From: Chromera velia | Lineage: Eukaryota > Sar > Chromeraceae | Direction of reading: 5' to 3' | DNA length: 47,315 bases | NCBI GenBank assembly: GCA_018398765.1 | Contig: JAHBMJ010000471.1 | Coordinates: 1-47,315 of the forward strand | In this document: one piece after another, positions 34,626 to 44,373 of the stretch | Numbering within the stretch: position 1 is the stretch's first letter | Layout of the letters: every line of letters starts with the position of its first letter | Program-made: the position numbers and the translations under genes | Notes under the pieces: model-generated | Told to the model about the DNA's origin: nothing | Databases searched by the model: none | What the model saw: only the letters and a program-made list of their open reading frames with translations

Positions 34626-34856
34626 CTAGGCGCCGCACATTAAAAAAAAAAAAAAAGTTGGGAAAGCCTAATTTTTTTTTTCTTTTTTTTATTTCAAGTG
34701 CCTCCAAAAGGAAAAGAATCACTTTCGACTCTGAAACTTACTTTTCCACATAAAATTTGAACCTAACTTTTGACATTAAAAAAAAAAAAAAAGAAAAAAA
34801 AAATTGAGGACGCCTAATTTCTTTTTCTTTTTTTTTTTTTAATGCGCGGCGCCTAG
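34626..34856. mobile_element. MITE-like element with CTAGGCGCCGC inverted ends
   Basis: The left end begins CTAGGCGCCGCACATTAA and runs into A14; the right end is its inverted complement, T-rich then AATGCGCGGCGCCTAG, with one mismatch in the first 16 bases. Internally the arms continue to be related (AGCCTAATTTTT on the left, ACGCCTAATTTCTTT on the right), so the whole 231 bases can fold back. There is no coding capacity. A target-site duplication is not clear in the AT-rich flanks. Non-autonomous DNA transposon is the best reading. Confidence 0.65.
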
Positions 34857-35390
34857 ATATCATGCATGCAACGCTACAATTTAGTATCCTTAAATATATT
34901 AAAAAACTTGATTTTATTACCTGAATGATGATTTAGGCTGTTATTTAGTTACTGTTGAAATTCAATTTTAAGTTTTAGCTATAAGTTTGTACCACTTTGT
35001 AGATATATGTTTTATCAAAAAGTCTAGAAAAAAGTAAAATTTAAATAGCTACAGTTTTAACTTTCAAACACAGTTAGCTTTAGCTAGTTTAAAGCAATAT
35101 TTTGGTACTAAAAATTAGTCTAAAATACATATGACTACGCAATGGCGTATAATCAATTAAATTAATGGACATTAAATTGTTTACAAATAGATTACACGTA
35201 AAAGTATAATCTCTTTTAACATAATTTTAAAACAGACAAACAACCAATGTCAAAATAAGTCGATAATATTAATGCTAGTTGAAATGCTATGCTCGGGCTA
35301 CTTGTTATCTAGAGTGCTACACAAACGTGTTCATATCCACTGACACGCAGGTGTACAAAAAAGCAACTTCATTGAAAAATATACTGAAAA
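34857..35390. other. AT-rich island, no gene
   Basis: Very AT-rich, no frame of note. TGCATGCA occurs at 34863, immediately outside the MITE-like element. Ends just downstream of the phosphatase gene. Confidence 0.5.
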
Positions 35391-35432
35391 CATGCTTCCT
35401 TTTTCTGCTTCATGCAGCCTTTACCTAGGCCC

Positions 35433-36206
35433 CTACTTTTTGTGTGCTTCAATTGCAATGGCTTCTCGAATCGCTTCGAGGACTTGCAACCCTGTAGTCC
35501 ATTCGCGCACTTCTGCACTCACAGGGGTCTGTTCCTTCTCCCGCTCGATTCTCTTCACGAGGCCACGAGCTGAGGGCACTGAAGGGTCGTTTCGGACTAG
35601 CAGCAGGTCAGAGGGACGAAGGCGCACTGCTGCACAGAAGTCACCCCCGCCGTCACCGATGTAAACAATCCTTGCAGACTCTGGGCCAAGAATGCCCATG
35701 TCTCTCTCCAAAACCCGACCCTTACAAAGGTTGGGAGGACAGAGCGAACAGCCATGAGGTTCCTCTTGCGGGTGGTAGGGCCGAACACGCAGGATTCCCT
35801 TCTCGGGACAGGTCCAGCTCGCGTTGGTTTTCACGCTCTTTATGTACTGTCCCAACCCTTTCTTATCGAGAAAGGCTTGGATGAAAAATTCACTGGCGTC
35901 CGACACAATATGAACCTCTGCGAGGCCGCTCTCCGCAGCCTCTTTGACCGCAGCAACCATACCTGCCAGCACAGGCACATGTGCCAGGCACTCCCGTATT
36001 TGATCAGTGCTGACGGAAAAGTTCGTTTGCATCTGAACAAGCGCTTGGTCGATGATCGAGGTCCAACTGTCGGGTTCTGTGTTGGCCTTCTGCGAGATGA
36101 ATTTGAGCACCTCGGGTGCCAATTGCTCAAAGACATGGATGTCGCTGTTAGTGTTGATCAGACTCCAGTCATAGTCAAACACGATGACAAGCTTTGATGA
36201 AGTCAT
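35433..36206 (-). CDS. PHOSPHO1/2-type HAD phosphatase
   Basis: A 257-residue intronless frame, ATG at 36206. Motif I is VFDYDWSLINTNSD (D11 nucleophile, D13 acid/base; human family members have DFDxT/xxxxNSD). Motif II is HIVSDAS (S102), the family's cysteine block is CSLCPPNLCKG with K162/163 region as motif III, and motif IV is YIGDGGGDFC (D185, D189). Length matches PHOSPHO1 (phosphoethanolamine/phosphocholine phosphatase) and PHOSPHO2 (pyridoxal-phosphate phosphatase), and plant/protist pyridoxal or thiamine-monophosphate phosphatases of the same family; substrate cannot be decided from sequence. An in-frame upstream ATG (36365) would add 53 residues rich in Arg/Ser/Thr, possibly a transit peptide, but MTSSKLVIVFDYD is the usual family start. 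Soluble, Mg-dependent by family knowledge. The Trp in DYDWS replaces the more usual His/Gly. Confidence 0.92.
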   Translation of the reverse strand: MTSSKLVIVFDYDWSLINTNSDIHVFEQLAPEVLKFISQKANTEPDSWTSIIDQALVQMQTNFSVSTDQIRECLAHVPVLAGMVAAVKEAAESGLAEVHIVSDASEFFIQAFLDKKGLGQYIKSVKTNASWTCPEKGILRVRPYHPQEEPHGCSLCPPNLCKGRVLERDMGILGPESARIVYIGDGGGDFCAAVRLRPSDLLLVRNDPSVPSARGLVKRIEREKEQTPVSAEVREWTTGLQVLEAIREAIAIEAHKK

Positions 36207-36868
36207 GATCGTATGGTTCTGAGGACGGCAGGTATTTGTGCGCGTTGAATTAAGTACGTTGGTATATATGTGTCGACACGAAAGCAAAGTTTCTCTCTGT
36301 CGACGAAGAAGGGATGCACTGTTTCCTCGACCACTTCGGACTTTGCCTACAATTAGTGGAACCAATCCGGGTCTGCTTTACCCAGTTTCGAAGAGACAGA
36401 AGCGAGGCCCGCGCAGAAAGGGGCGTCACGCAGAGAATGACTCACATGCAGTTTTGGTGATGTCAGCGCCCTGAAAAAGGGTCAAGCAACTCTTGTAGAC
36501 GGATTATATCGACGGCTGCAGCTTCTAGGCATGTGCCGACATTACCATATGGACGGGCCTCACGTATGACGGGTCAGAAGAGTGACTCTGGAGAAGCTCT
36601 TGAGGTCTGATGTACGCACAGCAGAAACCCGGTTAATTTCTTGGATCATATATATTATATATATGTTGCAGTAGCATTGCAGTAGCGTAGCACACGCATG
36701 TGTTGCACACATGCATGCATATGCAGTTAGACATCTGTGAGGCTTTATAGGCGCCGGGGTGACGTACTGCATGGGCCGAGCCAGGTGTTCGGTCCCGGCC
36801 TACTGTACGTAACCCTACAGTGTGACTGACACACGCCATCGCACGCCACGTGCATGCAGGTACGCGCC

Positions 36869-37092
36869 CATTCAAACTCTAGCTTGTCACTGCTTGCGCC
36901 TTATACTTTTCTGTATAGTCTAAGGGTCCCGCTAGAAGCCTCGAACGTAGGATTTACGCCTTGGCGGAGGGTGACTCCGACAAGTCGTGAAGGCGGTTCC
37001 GGTCGTAAAGTTGCTCTACACTTGCTGATACTCTGTATAGAGCTGGTTACTTTTTACGTCCAGCCGCCTACGGAGATCCCACGCGGCTCCCA
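36869..37092 (+). repeat. Terminal direct repeat, left copy (module A)
   Basis: This 224-base module recurs at 37759-37982 with no indels and four differences, all transitions (positions 36911, 36985, 37036, 37062 here). The left flank is unrelated, but both copies begin CATTCAAACTC and end GGCTCCCA. Confidence 0.88.
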
Positions 37093-37272
37093 CTCCGCGT
37101 CTTTTGGAATCCCCGGTTCATACTTCTCTGCCCGCTAACGTTAAACGTCACCTTTCACAACCAGGATGGAATAGTCCTTCCCTGAGTACCAGGTTCACTA
37201 CCCGAGTGATTGCTCTTATCAGGTGTGCGATTCAAAGAGCGTATGTCAGATACGGTGGGAGGGTGGGTTCCA

Positions 37273-37761
37273 TTTCGGTTTTCGAAACTGTCATTCTAGA
37301 TTCAATCCCTTGAGTCTTTATTTCCTTCTTACTTATTCCGATAGTGAATCTTCTATTTTGATTTGATCTTTTCTTGACCGCGCGCAGCGCTGCCGTTTGA
37401 ACGCGCAGCATCCGGTCCAAGTGTTCCCTTTGCTTTTCATGCATCGATCACTGAAATTGTTAACACTTTGCATGCCCCATGATGGGGATCGATTTATATA
37501 AAGACGTGTGCAGGTCACCTGCGGTCTGAGGATCCGTCAACCATCTTGGCTTCAAAGATCAATTAATCGAGCCTCACCGAAACAGATCTTCCGTTTCGGT
37601 TTTCGAAACTGTCATTCCAGATTCAATCCCTTGAGTCTTTATTTCCTTCTTACTTATTCCGATAGTGAATCTTCTATTTTGATTTGATCTTTTCTTGACC
37701 GCGCGCAGCGCTGCCGTTTGAACGCGCAGCATCCGGTCCAAGTGTTCCCTTTGCTTTTCAT
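37273..37761. repeat. Modular repeat B-C-D-B'
   Basis: Module B (37273-37440, 168 bases), C (37441-37496), D (37500-37593) and a second B' (37594-37761, same length as B, 321 bases downstream). The same D, B and C modules occur once, in the order D-B-C, at 42385-42702. Thus the repeating unit is D-B-C and this copy is a partial tandem. The C-D junction contains TTTATATAAAG, a TATA-box-like word absent from the other copy. Confidence 0.85.
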
Positions 37762-37982
37762 TCAAACTCTAGCTTGTCACTGCTTGCGCCTTATACTTTT
37801 TTGTATAGTCTAAGGGTCCCGCTAGAAGCCTCGAACGTAGGATTTACGCCTTGGCGGAGGGTGACTCCGACAAGTTGTGAAGGCGGTTCCGGTCGTAAAG
37901 TTGCTCTACACTTGCTGATACTCTGCATAGAGCTGGTTACTTTTTACGTCCGGCCGCCTACGGAGATCCCACGCGGCTCCCA
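37759..37982 (+). repeat. Terminal direct repeat, right copy (module A')
   Basis: Same 224-base module in the same orientation as 36869-37092, 98% identical. It is joined to module B' with a CAT microhomology: B' ends in CAT and A' starts with CAT. Confidence 0.88.
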
Positions 37983-39370
37983 ATCTGAAGCGGGTCCCCA
38001 ATCTGTAATACATAAAACAGTGGCGTGCTTATAGGTATTTATAAAGGGCTCTTGGCGCTTTATTTGAATTGCATACTATAAGCTGGCTCTGTTTGTGTGT
38101 AGTATATATATGGTCTCTGCATGGGGGTATTTACAAGTGTGCGGTACGTTTGTCTGTATTACATATACTAAAATGGATAGATCAAACCTATCTAGGCTGC
38201 TCAAGAAAGGCTTGATGCGTTTAAACGCTTTCTGTCGGAGCTACTTATGAGACATTTGGCTATTAGTGCAACTACATTTGGCACTTTGGCAGGAAACTAC
38301 TAACTAGTCCTGCGGACATAATACATGGATCGATTTCACCAGAGACTTCAATCTTTGCTCAGTTCGCTGAGATCTATACATATCGAACAGTGATGAACAC
38401 CGTAAATTGTTATAATAAAACAGTCATGATCAGTTCGCATTAATAAATCAATCTGATAATCAATCAATCAATTGATTTTAAATTCCAGTGATTACAACTT
38501 TAGACTTTAGTATAGTCTAATTTCACTTTAAATTAAATATCTAATTTATTTACAGTAAGTTTAACTATATGCTTAGCTTATATAATTGTTTGAGTTTATT
38601 TTAATTCTCATTCTTTTAATTTCTTTAGAATCTGGTAATAAATTCAAGAATATTCAAGAAGGATGAGGAAACACACTCTGTGTGTCAGGTTGTGCGATAT
38701 GCAAGTTCTTGACTGGCTTTATATGATCATCGGTCCCGGTTTGGCTGCAGCCTCGCGTAGCCAATAGTAGCAAACCATTTGTTTCTCGTCTGACTCATGT
38801 TTACTATGTTTCTCTCTGGTTTTCCATTCTTTTTCTCTCTGTATGTGTGTAGAAGTATGTTTCCTCCAGTTTGTCTATCTTTTTCTCTTCTTTTCTCATC
38901 CTGTTTTCAGACAGAACCAGAGAACGAAGGTGGATAATAGAGAGACCGATCGATCATCTCTAACGCACATCCCTCCGGGAAGTCCGCTTTCTTGTAATTT
39001 CTTTTTCGTCTGTCTGGTCAGGCTCAGTTCGCAGCATCATGCAGAAAGTCAATCTGCGTGTTATTCATGAACGCACACAACACACAGCATTTGTCAATGA
39101 GCGCTGACGATCTCTTGTCGTTGCGCGCTCGTTTCCAAATCTTCTTTCAATTGCCCTCTTCACAACCCAGACACACACAGGGAGAGGCAGCAAATTTTGA
39201 ATAAAGCAAAAGGCAAAATTTGAATAAATAATACATATGCTGAGCAGCTCTTTAACCCATCCCTTCCTTTTGAGTCGGCGCCCCGGCGATTTGTATCGCG
39301 AGCCAGACAAATTGACCCAACTGGGAACTCTGTACACCGTATGCTGGTGGAGCGCATCTCCGATCGACGT
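37983..39370. other. AT-rich island and gene-free spacer
   Basis: AT-rich to about 38700 with ATCAATCAATC-type words, then balanced sequence. No open frame here has a recognisable product. A 14-base match to U6 snRNA near 38163 was considered and rejected. Confidence 0.4.
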
Positions 39371-39376
39371 CCACAC

Positions 39377-39530
39377 AGCACATCCATTCAATCACTCTTC
39401 CATTCATTCATTGACTCATTCATTCATTCATTCATTCCTTTTTCATTCATTCACTTTTTCGTCCATCCATTCATTCCATCCTCCAGTCATTCGTATATTC
39501 ACTTGTCCATTCAATCTTTTCTTATGAATT
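39377..39530. repeat. (CATT)n tetranucleotide repeat region
   Basis: About 150 bases dominated by CATT/CATC units with interruptions, between AT-rich spacer and the broken element ORF. Confidence 0.85.
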
Positions 39531-39954
39531 CATTCGTTTGATTATTGCCAAAACGGTTGAGAAGGGGGACATTGGATCGATGGAACAGAAAAGAATCATG
39601 GGAGTTAGACATGTTCATGCCCTGGTCTCCAGGGGAGCTGTCTCAGCCTGCTCTGTCAGGCCTCCTATTCATTCCTTCTCTCCCCCCCTTCCTTGCTTGC
39701 ATGTCAGGTAGAAAGGAGCAGGGCGTAGCGACACAGGAAGAGAGGGAACATGGCAGGTGAATCAGATCGACACACAGCGTTTGAGGAGGATCAGAAAGAG
39801 ATGCAGAAAGGGACAGAGAGATCTTTTGGGCCTACTTGTTTGGCGCTCGAATCCCGGCCTCCGTCCCTTCTGTCATCCTTCTCCCCTGATCTGGCGTCAC
39901 CCTAACACCCCCTTCTTTCCCTTTCCTTGCACCACGCTGCACTGGACCCTTTCC

Positions 39955-41814
39955 TCACCCATGCATCCCTCCCCCGTTCGGAGGGGCTCTCGAGTCAGTG
40001 TCGCCCCTCGCAGGAGAGACTTTCCCCCCCTCTTGACCATGCAGGGAGGGCGCGACCGACGCTCTCCGGATGCTCTGTGCGGTGGCGTGCACTGCCTTGC
40101 AGATGTGTCCGTTCGCCTTATGGCGAAGGGGCGGGTCCATGCTTTGACACACAGGCTGCGTGCACAGCAGGGGCATGTCATCCTTTGGACACTGGGCAGT
40201 TGAGTGCTTGTCTTCCAGGGCTCTGGGCAGGTTGAACTTTAGTGCGTGATTATCACACCAGAGACACTAGAGCGTGGGTCGTCTGCTGCTGCTGCTGGCT
40301 CCGAAGTCGTGTTGCACCCCTCTGCTTCCTCCTGCCTGCCTGTCCTTTTGACCCCCTTTCTCTGTGCCTGCTTGTGAAGGAGGCGGCAAAGCGGGATTGG
40401 CTGAGGGGGTTCTCCCTCCCTTGATGTACTCTGAGACCATGTCGGCAAGGGAAAAGAGGGCGATGTGCAACATATCGGGAGAGAACTGCATAGAGGCGGC
40501 ACCCAGCTTCCCCCTTGCGAGAAGTTTCATCCTGTCTGCTACTGCTGAGCGGACGAGAATCGAGGAGGCTGAGCAACTGTCGTTGATTCGCAAATCTGCT
40601 GCCTCATAGGCAGTGAGACGGCGGAGCACGAGAGAAAGGTTTCTCACGTCTTCGGCTGCTTTGCGCATCGCTGTCACTGCGAGCTCTCTCTCTGCCTTCA
40701 TCACCGCCTCTCTGTGGTCTCGGTGGGCCTGCTTCAGGGATTCGACTGCATCTGCCAGCGCTTTTCTCAACACCCTCACCCACCACTCAATCTTCGGAGG
40801 GTCAGTGTCGGGTAGGGGAACCTGGTGTCGTGCTGCTACTTTTTGGGGAGTTCCGTCTTCGATGAACCGCTTGGCTTGGTGCTGTGTGATGTCCTCTTTG
40901 AAGGGATCGGAGAGCTCTGATGCTTTCAGAGCGACAATGTCGGGGTGACACGTGCCCTTCTTTGCTGGGGGCTTCGTGAGGATCGCCCCGACTGCTGGCA
41001 CACCCAAGACTATGTAGGGAACGATGGCTCTCAGTTCTCCTGCTTCTGCTGCTATGGCTTCGTTGAGCTCTGTGCTCTCCTGGGGGGGGATCACCGGAAT
41101 GGGGTCATCTTCATTATCCTCGTATTCGTCTTCTTCTCCGCACAGAGTTCAGAACACCTGGACGGCATTCTGTTTGCTCATACCCTGTGTCCATTCAGGC
41201 AGCTGGCCAGCCTGGACCCCCGAGGCATGTCTCTTCGCTCTTCCCCCCTCTTCGTTGGGGACAGGTGCGCGGAAACGCTTCAGTGGGCTTTTGGGCAGTG
41301 GCTGCTGCTGTGTGGGATCATCGTGGGGGGGAGGCTCGTGGATGCCTCCTCCGAGGAGCCCCGTATCGTTCACTTGGACTTCGCCATCAGCGTTGACGGC
41401 TGCTGCTACTGCTCCCGACTGTCCTTTCTTTGTCTCTTTCATGTCCTCCTTCAATTTCAGAAGTTGGGGCAGGAAGGCAACCATTGCATTCCCCTTCTTA
41501 GAACGGAGGGCCTTCCCTGCTGCTTTGTCCTTCTCCTCTGCTGCTTTTGTCAAGAAACTCCAGAAGGCAGCTTCCTCTGGGGACTCTTCGTCTCCTCCAT
41601 CCTCCCCTCCCTCGTCTAACTCTTCTTCGTTCATTGTCTCCTGTTCTTTCTCCGCAGCTTCGAGCTACTCCTTCAACTTCTTCACCTTGGCTGCAGCCGC
41701 TTTGGCTTGCGCAGCGGTTGTCGTCTTTTTCTTCTGCTCAGCTGGTGGGGGTGGTGCGGCTTTGGGAGCACTCTCCCCCGCCTTCTTCTTGATGGCCTTC
41801 TGCTTTGGGGCCAT
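39955..41814 (-). pseudogene. Gag/ORF1-like coding sequence broken by three in-frame stops
   Basis: A single frame of 620 codons from ATG 41814 to TGA 39955 is interrupted by TAG at 41667-41665, TGA at 41151-41149 and TAG at 40269-40267. The protein character is continuous on both sides of each stop (KVKKLKE before and LEAAEKEQE after the first). Without the stops it would have a basic N-terminus (MAPKQKAIKKK), an acidic linker, a Gln/Pro region, a helical core (WWVRVLRKALADAVESLKQ) and a Cys/His-rich tail (CPKDDMPLLCTQPVC). This layout of basic N-terminus, helical core and zinc-binding-like tail is typical of retroelement gag or ORF1 proteins, but no family is recognised. It is intronless, unlike most neighbours, and D-B-C repeats lie 570 bases upstream. 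Other genes here use TAG, TGA and TAA as real stops, so recoding is unlikely. Confidence 0.6.
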
Positions 41815-42219
41815 GGCGTTCCAATGCGTTCCAGACCTGTTTGTGGAGGAACAAGCAAAGGGGAAGAGAATTGGAGTGCAGGACTTAACGTTTCTATGCT
41901 AAAGAGAAATTTTGAGGTGACAATGCTGCCTCTTTTGATTTGTTTCTGCTGTGCTCTCTGAGCAACCGCTTCTGTCTCTTTTCGTATCCGTCTCGTTCTG
42001 GCGGTTGTTTCGCTATTCATGGTCTTATCTTGACCAACTTTTGTTCTTTCGAAGCTTGCCGACCTGTGTCTGTCTCTGTCTTTCAGACTGCGTCCCGCCG
42101 TCCCGGCAGATCGGCCCCCTCTGTTGTCTCTGTACACTGCGCTCAGAAAGAAGAAGACGAGGGCAGTGAGATTTTTGCGCTCAGGAGGTGGCTGGATCTG
42201 ATGTTAATTTCTCTACTGG

Positions 42220-42414
42220 GTGGCGCTTGGCGCACCTGAGTGGATTACTGACCGTCAGCTCGGCTCTGCTGAAGTGACTTATGCTCTGCACAAGGTCTCT
42301 TTTTTTATGAGTGGAGGAGATTGGGATCTTCCCAAATCGACTCAGGGAGGGGTCGTCTCGACCTCAGTATCTCAATTTTTTGACAAAGACGTGTGCAGGT
42401 CACCTGCCGTCTGA
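42220..42414 (+). pseudogene. Orphan coding-like fragment running into repeat module D
   Basis: An open stretch reads like protein (WITDRQLGSAEVTYALHK; FFMSGGDWDLPKSTQGG) and stops at a TGA inside module D. There is no start codon context and no continuation. It may be the tail of a mobile-element protein left at the repeat boundary. Weak evidence. Confidence 0.25.
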
Positions 42415-42702
42415 GGATCCGTCAACCATCTTGGCTTCAGAGATCAATTAATCGAGCCTCACCGAAACAGATCTTCTATTTCGGTTTTTGAAACTGTCAT
42501 TCCAGATTCAATCCTTGAGTCTTTATTTCCTTCTTACTTATTCCGATAGTGGAATCTTCTATTTTGATTTGATCTTTTCTTGACCGCGCGCAGCGCTGCC
42601 GTTTGAACGCGCAGGATCCGGTCCAAGTGTTCCCTTTGCTTTTCATGCATCGATCACTGAAATTGTTGACACTTTGCATGCCCCATGATGGGGATCGATT
42701 TA
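42385..42702. repeat. Modular repeat D-B-C, second copy
   Basis: D (42385-42478), B (42479-42646) and C (42647-42702), close in sequence to the modules at 37273-37761, in the same orientation and 4.9 kb away. Differences include a one-base loss (AATCCTTGAG) and a one-base gain (AGTGGAATC) in B. Both copies share the edge words AAAGACGTG on the left and GATCGATTTA on the right. Confidence 0.85.
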
Positions 42703-42763
42703 TCCAAGATTTTCCAAGCAACACTTGACTGCGCGTTCGCAGCGTTGTGGCAGTACTGCAGTA

Positions 42764-42773
42764 TATAAAGGAC
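42764..42773 (+). promoter_or_regulatory. TATA-box-like sequence
   Basis: GTATATAAAGG lies 60 bases downstream of the D-B-C repeat and about 110 bases before the first coding-like segment of the PTB-like locus, a plausible core promoter position. It is one of few strong TATA matches in the window. Confidence 0.3.
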
Positions 42774-42879
42774 ATCCACTTTTTTGGAAAACGAAAACAA
42801 GTCATTCAGAATTGTCGATGTAGTTCACGCAATACACGGATGATTCGAATGGAGTCCAAATAAATGAGATTCAGAGATA

Positions 42880-44170
42880 TTGAGAGCTGAAGAGCCTAAT
42901 CGCTCTGTTGCCGCAACGCCTGAAGACCAACGATGGAATAAGGAGCAGAACAGCGGACTCACAAATGTTTCACGTAAGTTGATGGTCAGTATACTTCATG
43001 CTGCCGTTACGCCAGCCCTCTCAGCAAAAGTGGTAGACAGAGCAGCTTATGAATATGTTTTACGACCTCTGTTTCCATTTTGTTGCAGCGATCTCCGGAA
43101 CCACAGGATCGGGAAGGGCTTCCCTCAAACCTTCAGTCAACCAGGCAGTCAATCGGTGGTCCAGGAGCCCTTCGAGGGAGACGAAGAGAATGTGCCAAGC
43201 CAAGGCGACAAGCAGCTGCAGCAGAAGATTGCCAACTTGCAGCAGCAGCTGGCTCAGATCGACGCAAAATGATCTGGCACAGGCACAGGCACATCTGGAG
43301 ACGGCACAACAGCAAGCACAGCCTGCAGCAACGGGTGAGCGGCCGCGGCGGCCCAAGAACAAGCGCAGCATCCTGCCCGGCAACAAGCCCAACAACACGC
43401 ACAGCAACAGGCCCAGCAGGACGTCCAGCAACAGCAGCAGCAAAATCCCAATGCAGTCTTCGTATCATTGACAGGACGTACCAATCAGCTGTTGGTCGAG
43501 AAGGAGAGGGAGATGGACAGGCTGACTACCTCTCTTGAAGGAGGGAAGCGCAAGGCTGAAGCAAAAAGAAGGAGGCAATGTCGAAGGTCACCACACGGGT
43601 TCCCACTTCAAACCTATCGAAAGTCGCCCCAAACGGCCTTTTTTCCACTTCAAACCTGAAATCTGCAATGATGCCATTGAATTCAGGGGCTGTCGATTAT
43701 CTTTCGTTCGTTCCTCTCGTTCGTTCTTTCGTTCCCCGCTCTGTGATGCTTGCATCTTCTTCTCATTACAAAACAGCATTGCGCAGAACCTCCGCACCAG
43801 TTCTTGCAGTTCTGTTGCGTTCTTTTATTGCTTGTTCCCCTTTACTTCACACCTGCAGGTTGAGTACTCCCAGACGAGCGAGTTGAGCGTGCAGGAGGAC
43901 GCCCCGCCTGGATATGTGGTCCTTGCGACTGTGTCCAACATGATGTACCCTGTTGACCTTCAGCTTCTGCATTCCCTCTTCGTCAAGTACGGCAACATCT
44001 TCAGGATGGCCACCTTCAACCGCACAGTGAAGAAGGACGGGAAGGATCAACAGGCTCTTCAGTGCCTGATTGAATTCGAGAAGGAGCCCGAGGCCACTGC
44101 CGCAATGCAGGCCCTCAACGGCATGCAGGTGCATCTATGCGGGGTGCAACGAGCTCGAGGTCTGTCGGTC
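42880..44170 (+). pseudogene. PTB/hnRNP-L-type RRM gene copy, frameshifted
   Basis: The exon 43859-44128, after a CCTGCAG acceptor, encodes a classic PTB/hnRNP-L RRM2: VVLATVSNMMYPVDLQLLHS, then LFVKYGNIFRMATFNR and CLIEFEKEPEATAAMQALNG. In that family the next residues are IYxxCCxLxI; here IYAGCNELE is present immediately downstream (44135-44159), but one base out of frame. Upstream, after a GTAAGT donor at 42973 and an acceptor at 43088, Gln-rich coding-like sequence switches frame at least twice (QLQQKIANLQQQLAQIDAK, then LAQAQAHLETAQQQAQPAA, then QQAQQHAQQQAQQDVQ). Later RRMs expected in the family were not found. Family members bind CU-rich RNA and regulate splicing. A truncated, decaying duplicate fits best; base-calling indels in a live gene are the alternative. 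Confidence 0.6.
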
Positions 44171-44314
44171 TGTCTGTGTTTTCTTCGGCAGCCCTTCCTG
44201 TGCGGGTGCAGAGGTCAACAGGGATATCAGCAATGTCTTGCAGTGTCTCTCGTGATCTGTCTCTCTCCATTTGCGCCTTCGTTAGAGAGAAACGAAACGC
44301 AGGCAGTCTGTCTC

Positions 44315-44316
44315 CG

Positions 44317-44347
<31 letters not shown>

Positions 44348-44373
44348 CTGCCTGCCTGCCTGCCTGCCTGCCT
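44315..44373. repeat. (GTGC)n then (CTGC)n tetranucleotide repeats
   Basis: About six GTGC units pass directly into about seven CTGC units, a single-base change of repeat unit within the array. Confidence 0.9.

Larger units (their letters stand above)
36869..37982 (+). mobile_element. TRIM-like element bounded by 224-bp direct repeats
   Basis: Two near-identical 224-base direct repeats enclose 666 bases with no intact coding region, the layout of a terminal-repeat retrotransposon in miniature or a defective LTR element. A sequence TGGAATCCCCGGTTC (37109-37123) about 17 bases inside the left repeat resembles a tRNA-primer binding site. The repeats do not show clean TG...CA ends and I see no target-site duplication, so a segmental duplication is an alternative. 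The interior contains modules B-C-D-B'. Confidence 0.5.

Noticed and set aside
36207..36365. N-terminal extension of the phosphatase to an upstream ATG
   Set aside because: The family starts a few residues before the DxD motif; the extension has no homologous feature, though a transit peptide cannot be excluded.
36905..36960. B-box-like GTTCGAGGCT on the minus strand of module A, suggesting a tRNA or SINE
   Set aside because: No T-stem pairing, no A box at the right spacing, no cloverleaf.
38160..38190. Match to U6 snRNA (ACATATACTAAAAT)
   Set aside because: Only 14 bases agree; the ACAGAGA box, the AGC triad and the 5' stem are absent.
39757..40203. 148-codon plus-strand frame
   Set aside because: Overlaps the tail of the minus-strand element-like frame and has no domain; the minus-strand Cys/His pattern is more convincing.
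41149..41667. Reassigned or read-through stop codons in this organism
   Set aside because: Intact genes in the same window end at TGA, TAG and TAA, so the three stops are more simply nonsense mutations.
40945..41902. Long plus-strand frames rich in Ser/Phe/Leu
   Set aside because: Antisense of the Lys/Glu/Ala-rich minus-strand frame, which naturally gives Ser/Phe/Leu-rich shadows.
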